Origin: CAZYSK01 sp964649415
GTDB lineage: Bacteria > Chloroflexota > Anaerolineae > B4-G1
Direction of reading: 5' to 3'
Length of the DNA: 64,000 nt
NCBI GenBank assembly: GCA_964649415.1
Contig: CAZYSK010000005.1
Location: forward strand, 1 to 64,000
The notes beneath the pieces were generated by a model, which was given only the letters and a program-made list of their open reading frames with translations, was not told the DNA's origin and did no database searches. Positions 57,505-64,000 of this stretch are shown here, piece by piece (position 1 is the first letter of the stretch; each line of letters begins with the position of its first letter). Made by a program: the position numbers and the translations under genes.

Positions 57505-60012
57505 TCAACTCAGCGACGGCGGCGCGCCATCGGAATGGCGCCTTTGTAGCGACGGCGGCGCGCCATCGGAATGGCGCCTTTGTAGGGATGGCGGCGCGCC
57601 ATCGGAATGGCGCCTTTGTAGGGATGGCGGCGCGCCATCGGAATGGCGCCTTTGTAGGGATGGCGGCGTGCTAAACGTGACTTTGACCGCCGTGCCGCCT
57701 CTCGTGTCCACCTCGATCGTACCGTCCAGTTGCCCGACCAGCGAGTGCACCAACTGCAGGCCCAACGTGCCTGTCTCTTGGACATCCAAATCCGCCGGTA
57801 ACCCCACACCGTTGTCACCAACGAGCAACACGACTTTCCCATCCTGACCAGAACTCAGAACGAGGTGGATTTCACCGGCTCGCCCGTCAGGAAAGGCATG
57901 CTCCAGGGCATTGGACACCAGTTCATTGACGATCAAGCCACAGGGAATCGCCGTGTCTATGTCCAGAGAAACGGCGGCGGCGGCCACCTCCAACACGATG
58001 TGCTCCGGATCAGCGCTGTACGCGCGGAACAGATAACCAGACAGGTCGCGGAGGTAGTCGGCGAAGTCTATCCTCGCCAGGTCCTGGGACTGGTACAACT
58101 GTTCGTGAATCAGCGCCATGGAGCGGATGCGGTTCTGGCTTTCTCGGAAGACCTCGAGGGCACCTTCATCCTCGACGCAGCCAGCCTGCAGGTTGATCAG
58201 GCTGGCGATGATCTGCAGATTATTCTTGACCCGGTGGTGGATCTCCTGCAGCAGCACCTGCTTCTCCCCAAGTGATGCCCTGAGTTGCTCCTCCGCCCGC
58301 TCCCGCTCGACGAGTTCCCTCTCCAACTCCCCGCCCACGCGCGTCAGCTCCTTGGTTCGCTGTCGCTCATCGGCGTACAGACGTGCGTTCTCAAGGGCAG
58401 TCGCCACCTGGCCAGCAAACACCAAGAGCGCTGGCACGTCACTTTCCCGCAGGTCCGAACCCCACACGGACAGACTACCCATCACCCGGTCCTCGACTAA
58501 CAACGGGAGGGAGATCAATGAATTGTCCCAACCGACCATCTGGACGAGGCGCTCGATCAGCCGCCTCGGGAGAAAAGGCAGTACGGCGCTCGTCTCGGCG
58601 ATCGGATCAGACACAAACAGGGCACGACCAGCCTCCATATCCCGAAACACAGGCCAACGCTCACGGGATATCCGAAAGGTGCGCACGGTAGACCCGGCCA
58701 GTCTCTCGGCCAGCGCCAGAGTAGAGGATTTGATCGACACGTAACGGCCCACCAACTCGTTGGTGTCCGACTCCAGCAGGGCCAGGAAGCAGACAAGCCC
58801 CAGACGCCCGAGCTCAGCGCCCAGGGTTTCCAGGAACTGATCGAGGTCCGGCTCGGTACCAGCGCGCGCGGCCACCTGGCTCAGAGCCGTCATAAACGCG
58901 TTGGAACGGGCGAGTTCCTGGGTCTGCCGAGCTAGTGCCTCCTCCGCGCGCTTGCGGTCGGTGATTTCGACCTGCAACGCCTGGTTGACGCTCGTCAGCT
59001 CGGCGGTGCGCTCCTTAACCCGGCTCTCCAACTCGTCGTGCGCCCTCTGCACCGCCTCCGCTGCCTGCCTGCGCTCAGTGATGTCACGCGCGATGCCTCG
59101 AAAGCCGGTCGGCTCCCCCGCCGGAGCGCGGATCAAAGAGATGGAAACCTCGATGAATCGCTTCGTGCCATCCCTCCTCGTCAGCGCCCAACCGAACCTC
59201 CCGGCAGACTGATTGGTAGCGTATACTCGATTGAACGCCCGGAACGCGCTCTTGGCGGTCTCTTCGTCCATGAACTGCCGATTGTTCATGCCCAGCATCT
59301 CGTCCCGAGAGAACCCCAGCACTCGGCACATCGAATCGTTGAAGAACGTGAGAGTCCCGGCCAGGTCTACCTCGAAGTAGCCATCCTCGATGTTTTCGAG
59401 AATGGTCCGATACCGGTCCTCGCTCTCCCGCAGGTCCCGCTCCAGCCGGTGGGGGTGGAGCAGGAAGACCAGTTGCAGCACAGACCAGCTCACAACAAAC
59501 AGCCACACGCTGAAGACCGCCGCCAACGTGAGACCAGGCACGAGCGCAGGCAGCAACAGGACTCCCCCGGAGGCCATAGCGGCCATAATCGCCGTCCCCC
59601 GCCTCGGAAGCATCATACTGCCCATCATCAACGGCAAGACCATCCACATCAGTGAGCGGTTCATGCCACAGCTCGTGTAGTCCGCCCTATCGCACACCGC
59701 AACGACGACCATCATCACATACATGACAGACACGGTGAGCACCGTACCCACTTGATAGTACCTGGTACGGCTGAGTGCGTACGAGACGGCGATGACTAGC
59801 AGACTGATCATGGTCCGAGACACGGGAACCTGCGGCCCCTCCGGTGATTCCGGCAACGAAATAAGCAGCAAAACCGTGAAGGCGATCAACAGCGCAGAAA
59901 GTGAGCGGGCACGGCGGCGGTCCACCGGGTTCCGCACGGATGCGGCGGGCTCAATCAGCCAGCGCCCAAGGAGCATCGTGAACTCGGATAGTCGTTCGGC
60001 ATTTGCGCGCAT
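57505..60012 (-). CDS. Membrane HisKA_2 histidine kinase with repeat-encoded tail
   Basis: About 835 residues. The N-terminus has six hydrophobic segments (SLSALLIAFTVLLLISL to FSVWLFVVSWSVLQLVFLL), then PAS (ENIEDGYFEVDLAGTLTFFNDSM), a coiled linker, GAF (about 400-550), HisKA_2 (about residue 590, LLQEIHHRVKNNLQIIASLINLQ) and HATPase (VNELVSNALEHAFPDGRAGEI). The natural end should be near GGTAVKVTFSTP; instead, four copies of SLQRRHSDGAPP, encoded by a DNA repeat, extend it. The ATG at 60012 has AGGAGGG about 11 nt upstream; the alternative GTG at 60063 overlaps the previous stop (GTGA). Confidence 0.88.
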   Translation of the reverse strand: MRANAERLSEFTMLLGRWLIEPAASVRNPVDRRRARSLSALLIAFTVLLLISLPESPEGPQVPVSRTMISLLVIAVSYALSRTRYYQVGTVLTVSVMYVMMVVVAVCDRADYTSCGMNRSLMWMVLPLMMGSMMLPRRGTAIMAAMASGGVLLLPALVPGLTLAAVFSVWLFVVSWSVLQLVFLLHPHRLERDLRESEDRYRTILENIEDGYFEVDLAGTLTFFNDSMCRVLGFSRDEMLGMNNRQFMDEETAKSAFRAFNRVYATNQSAGRFGWALTRRDGTKRFIEVSISLIRAPAGEPTGFRGIARDITERRQAAEAVQRAHDELESRVKERTAELTSVNQALQVEITDRKRAEEALARQTQELARSNAFMTALSQVAARAGTEPDLDQFLETLGAELGRLGLVCFLALLESDTNELVGRYVSIKSSTLALAERLAGSTVRTFRISRERWPVFRDMEAGRALFVSDPIAETSAVLPFLPRRLIERLVQMVGWDNSLISLPLLVEDRVMGSLSVWGSDLRESDVPALLVFAGQVATALENARLYADERQRTKELTRVGGELERELVERERAEEQLRASLGEKQVLLQEIHHRVKNNLQIIASLINLQAGCVEDEGALEVFRESQNRIRSMALIHEQLYQSQDLARIDFADYLRDLSGYLFRAYSADPEHIVLEVAAAAVSLDIDTAIPCGLIVNELVSNALEHAFPDGRAGEIHLVLSSGQDGKVVLLVGDNGVGLPADLDVQETGTLGLQLVHSLVGQLDGTIEVDTRGGTAVKVTFSTPPSLQRRHSDGAPPSLQRRHSDGAPPSLQRRHSDGAPPSLQRRHSDGAPPSLS
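57513..57665. repeat. 36-bp palindromic tandem repeat in the kinase 3' end
   Basis: Units start at 57513, 57549, 57585 and 57621, with a partial fifth at 57657. Each contains GGCGCGCCAT, CGG, AATGGCGCC (near-palindrome) and a CTTTGTAG spacer. All units are nearly identical. They stay in frame because 36 is a multiple of 3, adding 12 residues each. Confidence 0.92.
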
Positions 60013-60059
60013 CGTCAGCGACTCCCTCCTGATATCCTCAACGACCCAGGGGTCCTCTC

Positions 60060-61040
60060 TCACAGTCCCGCTGAGCGCGGATCAACCGTTATCTTGAACT
60101 CGGTCCCACGACCGCCGGCCAGACTGATCTCGCCCCCCAGTTGGCCCATCAAGGTAGTGACCAACTGCAGCCCCAGTGACTCCGTGGCCCGGAAATCCAA
60201 CCCCCGTGGCAAACCGACGCCGTCGTCACCGACCGTCAAGGTCACCTGACGAGCGCCGTTCTCAGAAAGCCCAATCCAGATTTCACCCCTCCGGCCATCG
60301 GGGAACGCGTGTTTCAGGGCGTTGGAGACCAACTCGTTGAGGATCAGCCCACACGGGACCGCCTCGTCAATCCCCAGAAATACGTCATCCGCCTCGACCT
60401 TCAGTGCGATGCCTCGTGCATCCGCACCGCAAGAACCAAGCAGAGACACGGCCAAGCCTCGGACGTACTCGGCGAAGTCAACCTGGGCCAGGTTCTCCGA
60501 CTGATACAGTTTCTCGTGGACGAGCACCATCGAGCGGATGCGGTTCTGGCTGTCTTGAAGCAAGGTACGGACCTGTGGGGCTCCGACGTGACCGGCCTGC
60601 AGGCTAAGCAGGCTGGAGATGACCTGCAAGTTGTTCTTGACCCGATGATGAATCTCCCGTAACAGAATCTCTTTCTCGTGCAGCGAAGCTGTGATGCGCT
60701 CCTCCGCTCGCCTGCGCTCAGCGATTTCGATCTGTAGATCCTCGTTGGTCTTCACCAACTCAGCCGTGCGCTGCTCGACCCGCAGCTCCAGTTCACTGTT
60801 GACCTCTGCGAGCGTCCGCTCTGCCAGGTCAAGCCTGGATAGAAGCTTCAATAGTAGATAGAGGCTGGGCGGGGCGACGACGGCAGGGATCACAGTCGCG
60901 GAGACAATGCCGACGATGGCAATATGGCCCGTAACAGCGCCGATGATCGCGTACATGGAAGCCGAGGCCAGAATCGTGAGGCCTGTGCTAATGACCAGGA
61001 TCTTGCCCGGGCCGAGTGTCCCTAGCAGCTTACGAAGCAT
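60060..61040 (-). CDS. Short membrane HisKA_2 histidine kinase
   Basis: A 326-residue kinase with two hydrophobic segments at the N-terminus (ILVISTGLTILASASMYAIIGAV, IAIVGIVSATVIPAVVAPPSLYLLL), a coiled coil, HisKA_2 (about residue 132, LLREIHHRVKNNLQVISSLLSLQ) and HATPase (LNELVSNALKHAFPDGRRGEI, GDDGVGLP). It has no PAS or GAF domain, so it is much smaller than its neighbours and senses through the membrane part or through partners. GGAGGAAGG lies just before the ATG. It runs directly into the next kinase gene. Confidence 0.92.
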   Translation of the reverse strand: MLRKLLGTLGPGKILVISTGLTILASASMYAIIGAVTGHIAIVGIVSATVIPAVVAPPSLYLLLKLLSRLDLAERTLAEVNSELELRVEQRTAELVKTNEDLQIEIAERRRAEERITASLHEKEILLREIHHRVKNNLQVISSLLSLQAGHVGAPQVRTLLQDSQNRIRSMVLVHEKLYQSENLAQVDFAEYVRGLAVSLLGSCGADARGIALKVEADDVFLGIDEAVPCGLILNELVSNALKHAFPDGRRGEIWIGLSENGARQVTLTVGDDGVGLPRGLDFRATESLGLQLVTTLMGQLGGEISLAGGRGTEFKITVDPRSAGL

Positions 61041-61119
61041 GACCTTCCTCCGTTCAAAAGCACGTCACAGACATATCATACGCAGGGCCGGCGTTTCCTC
61101 ATCTCATCGTGGGGCAGAG

Positions 61120-64000
61120 TCATGGAGCGAAGAACGTCACGCTGAATTCAGTCCCCTCACTGCTGTCGAGCACGATGGTCCCTCCCAACTGGTTGACCAG
61201 GGTGACCACCAGTTGCAGTCCCAATGAGTCCGTTTCATACAAGTCCAGACCCTCTGGAAGACCCACGCCGTCGTCACCGACCGTCAGGGTTACTTGACGC
61301 ACATCGTTCTCTGAGAGTCCAATCCGTATTTCACCCATCCGGCCATCAGGAAACGCATGCTTCAGGGCATTGGAGGCCAGTTCGTTGAGGATCAACCCAC
61401 ACGGCACAGCCGTATCTATCCCCAAGAACACGTCGCTTGCATCCGTCTTCAAACGGATGCCCCGCGCACGCGCGCCATACGAACGGCACAGATGGGCAAC
61501 CAGTTCCCGGACGTAATCGCCGAAGTCAACCCGGGCCAGGTTCTCCGACTGATACAGTTTTTCGTGGATGAGCGCCATTGAGCGGACGCGGTTCTGGCTA
61601 TCGTGAAATACCTCGATGGCCCGCTGATCCTCGACGTGCCCGGCCTGCAAGTTGAGCAGGCTGGCGACGACCTGCAAGTTGTTCTTGACCCGATGGTGGA
61701 TCTCCTGTAGCAGGACCTCCTTCTCCCGCAGAGAAGCCTTGACCTGCTCCTCCGCCTGCCTGCGCTCGGTGATGTCGCTCAAGAAGCTCAGGGTCGCAGG
61801 CCGGCCCTCCCAGGTCAGCAGGACTGCCTTGATCTCGACCCACTTGACATTCCCGTCCCGATCCACGACTCGGAAGGAATAGACAGGGGGAGGCGTCTCG
61901 CCCTTCAGCCTGCTGATATGACGTGCAGACACGATGCTGCGATCATCCGGGTGGATGATCTTCGTAAACGGCTGACGGATCAGCTCCTCGGAGGCATATC
62001 CAGTGAGCTCCGTCACCCGAGGGTTGAAGAACTTGAACAAGCCATCCTGAGCGACGACGATCGTGTCGTTGGCATGCTCGACGACCAGGCGGTACTTCTC
62101 CTCCGAAACCCGCAACGCCTCCTGCGCGCGCTGCCGGACGGCGATTTCTTGCTGCGCCTGCTCGTATAGGCGGGCGTTCTCAATGGCAACGGCCGCCTGG
62201 GCGGCGAACATATCCAGCAGCTCGGCATCGGCCGAGGTGAAGGGACACGACGACTCCCGCGCGACGTTCACTACCCCCAGCAGCTTCCCACCCCAGTAAG
62301 CAGGCACAGCCAAGACAGCCACAGAGGGAAGCGACGCGTAGTCCGCCAGACGGCCCTCCCAGCGCTGGTAGTCGTCCACGATGAGCGGTTCGCCGGTTTC
62401 CCAGCCCCTCCCGGACATGCCCTCACCCCGGCGGAGGGTGCTTCCGAGAGGCGGCACAGTGCCGCCCACGCTGACCACCCACTCCAGCACATCCCGGCTC
62501 GGCCGGTAGAGGTAGAGCCCCCCCGTACGTCCCCCCAGCAGTTCGACGGCCCTCGAGACGATGGACTGAAGCAGGGCATCGAGATCTAGCTGAGCGCTCA
62601 GCTCCAGGCTCACCTCGCGCAGTGCCCCCAGTTGGGCCGTGCGAACTCGGACGTCCTCCTCCGCCCGCACCCGCTCAGTGATGTCTCTGGCGACACACGC
62701 CACTGCAATCACCTCGCCCTCCCGGATCAAGGGGGCGCCACCGATCTCACTCAGTTTCCTCGTCCCATCCTTGCAGATGAACTCGTACACCGTCGAATCA
62801 ACGGGCTCGCCCGCCAAGACGCGCAACGTATCGGAGAGCGCGGTTTCAAGATACTCTGGCGCCAAGACATTCAAATCCTGAAAGGGTTTACCAATCAGTT
62901 CCTCAGGCTTGTATCCCAGGTGCCTTTCCACGCTAGGCGACACGTCGAGCACGCGGAACTCACGATCGACGGAGAAGATCACATCGGTGACGTTCTCGAA
63001 ATGAAGCCGGTACCTTTCCTGGCTCTCTCGCAAAACCTCCTGCGCGCGTTGGCGCTTGGCGATCTCTGCCTGCAAACTCCGATTGGCCCTCTTCAGATCC
63101 GCAGTCCGCTCCTCAACCCGCATCTCCAACCCGTCACGCGCCCTCCGCAGCGCCTCGTTTGCCTCCCTGAGCGCGCTGACATCGTGCAGGACGACAATCC
63201 GGCTGACGAGCCGACCGCGTCCATCAACCAACGGGGAGATGCGCACATCGTAGGCGCGTTGCTCATCTTCCCGGCCCAGGATCGCGTCCCCGGTGTCCTG
63301 GATCCCCTCCAGAGCGGACCAATCCGACCATACCCGTTCGATGGCCTGTCCAATGGCACACGGGACTGCCTGACCGATCAATCGTTGGGCAGCAGAGTTC
63401 AGTTGTACGATGCGGTTCTGCAGGTCTAACACGAAAACCGCATCGCACATGCCTTTGACAATCGCCTCGTACGCCACCGGCACGATGTCGCCCAGCCGGT
63501 GGCGAAAGACACCCCATGCCCCGATCTGAACGACCAAGATGACCGCAAAGGGGACCGCTTGGAACTGCGGGTAGGGTTTCCACCTGAGGAATTCGAGCGC
63601 GATTGCGAACCAAGGCAGGTATGTGGCAAGCAGCAGCATGTCGATTTGCCTGCGGTAGAGGCGGTGCGAATGCACACGCGTTGGGACCAGTAGATAGGTA
63701 TCCACCAGTGCCAGGATGAACGCATGCTCGATGGGAATCCAGATCCCCACGCTGTACGTGATATCCAGAAACGAAGCCGTTTCATCGGACGCCCACACGG
63801 CGCGACTCCACATCAGGCCGTGAGACTCATTGGTGAAAACCAGCAACAGAACGATGACGGGCACAACACACAGCAGGGCGACGGTGCGACGCGTGAGCCA
63901 TTTCTCCCGCCTGGTGTAGTGCAGGATATAGACTAGCCAAGACGGAGACAAGACGACGATGCCCACATAGCGCATCTTGTACCAGAAGAGCTTGGCGGAC
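61120..64000 (-). CDS. 7TM-multi-PAS-GAF HisKA_2 histidine kinase, 5' end outside window
   Basis: At least 959 residues. The frame stays open to the window edge (SAKLFWYK before the first Met at 63975) and matches the middle of the 7TM sensor of the kinase at 55.2-57.5 kb (PAQVFWDK), so about 70 N-terminal residues are missing. Next come PAS domains (QNRIVQLNSAAQRLIG; HFENVTDVIFSVDREFRVL), GAF (ALLQSIVSRAVELLGGRTGGLYLY), another PAS (VVEHANDTIVVAQDGLFKFFNP), HisKA_2 (LLQEIHHRVKNNLQVVASLLNLQ) and HATPase (LNELASNALKHAFPDGRMGEI). It is first in the kinase file within this window. Confidence 0.92.
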   Translation of the reverse strand, partial: SAKLFWYKMRYVGIVVLSPSWLVYILHYTRREKWLTRRTVALLCVVPVIVLLLVFTNESHGLMWSRAVWASDETASFLDITYSVGIWIPIEHAFILALVDTYLLVPTRVHSHRLYRRQIDMLLLATYLPWFAIALEFLRWKPYPQFQAVPFAVILVVQIGAWGVFRHRLGDIVPVAYEAIVKGMCDAVFVLDLQNRIVQLNSAAQRLIGQAVPCAIGQAIERVWSDWSALEGIQDTGDAILGREDEQRAYDVRISPLVDGRGRLVSRIVVLHDVSALREANEALRRARDGLEMRVEERTADLKRANRSLQAEIAKRQRAQEVLRESQERYRLHFENVTDVIFSVDREFRVLDVSPSVERHLGYKPEELIGKPFQDLNVLAPEYLETALSDTLRVLAGEPVDSTVYEFICKDGTRKLSEIGGAPLIREGEVIAVACVARDITERVRAEEDVRVRTAQLGALREVSLELSAQLDLDALLQSIVSRAVELLGGRTGGLYLYRPSRDVLEWVVSVGGTVPPLGSTLRRGEGMSGRGWETGEPLIVDDYQRWEGRLADYASLPSVAVLAVPAYWGGKLLGVVNVARESSCPFTSADAELLDMFAAQAAVAIENARLYEQAQQEIAVRQRAQEALRVSEEKYRLVVEHANDTIVVAQDGLFKFFNPRVTELTGYASEELIRQPFTKIIHPDDRSIVSARHISRLKGETPPPVYSFRVVDRDGNVKWVEIKAVLLTWEGRPATLSFLSDITERRQAEEQVKASLREKEVLLQEIHHRVKNNLQVVASLLNLQAGHVEDQRAIEVFHDSQNRVRSMALIHEKLYQSENLARVDFGDYVRELVAHLCRSYGARARGIRLKTDASDVFLGIDTAVPCGLILNELASNALKHAFPDGRMGEIRIGLSENDVRQVTLTVGDDGVGLPEGLDLYETDSLGLQLVVTLVNQLGGTIVLDSSEGTEFSVTFFAP

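Noticed and set aside
57505..57660. Functional C-terminal domain of the kinase
   Set aside because: It is made only of a DNA repeat; the other HisKA_2 kinases end before it.

Overview
The window is a high-GC bacterial chromosome segment with no rRNA or tRNA gene that I can recognise. The gene repertoire suggests a member of the Chloroflexota (Anaerolineae-like). The signs are very large DUF11 surface proteins, LPXTG-type anchors as in a single-membrane envelope, many PAS/GAF histidine kinases of the HisKA_2 type, a Ras-like small GTPase operon, HhH/DUF4332 and LysM proteins, and many small palindromic repeats between genes. This assignment is inference from gene content; no marker gene was compared.

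Layout. 0.1-1.1 kb: a pyridoxamine-oxidase-like protein and a flavodoxin, followed by REP-like hairpins. 1.4-6.1 kb (minus strand): a compact cassette with a small membrane protein, a trypsin-like protease fused to an effector-associated (death-like adaptor) domain, a two-domain adaptor, a protein of unknown N-terminus carrying the same adaptor domain, and a multi-pass membrane protein with a PD-(D/E)XK nuclease-like tail. This is the best candidate for an undescribed system. 6.3-10.1 kb: methyltransferase, OsmC, NYN-domain protein, queA and a membrane protein.

10.4-33.8 kb (minus strand): a surface-protein island. It holds three huge DUF11 proteins (930, 1672 and 3472 aa), two short DUF11 proteins with LPxSG/LPETG anchors, and a gingipain-family (C25) peptidase. 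A large-plus-small gene pair occurs twice, around the peptidase. The three large proteins share a C-terminal module of about 113 residues, and they and the peptidase end in an [F/Y]LP-type motif.

34.0-38.3 kb (minus strand): LysM, DhaL-like, Ig-like/LysM, HhH and DUF4332 proteins plus two very small proteins, with a decayed LysM 3' end beside the intact gene. 38.4-44.3 kb (minus strand): a signalling operon with an OmpR-type response regulator, two coiled-coil/sensor-like proteins, a Ras-like GTPase and two paralogous histidine kinases. 44.6-52.8 kb (plus strand): selA, M24 peptidase, tsaD, sppA, an AI-2E family permease and a nitrilase-like protein that lacks its catalytic cysteine. 52.8-64.0 kb (minus strand): a REC-PAS-GAF histidine kinase followed by four HisKA_2 kinases in a row, the last cut by the window end.

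Functionally the segment joins surface display (DUF11 proteins, C25 peptidase, anchors), dense environmental signalling (seven kinases, one regulator, one small GTPase) and a probable conflict/defence cassette. Housekeeping genes (queA, tsaD, sppA, selA) lie between them. At least six families of short palindromic or tandem repeats sit in the gaps, and one family has invaded coding sequence twice.
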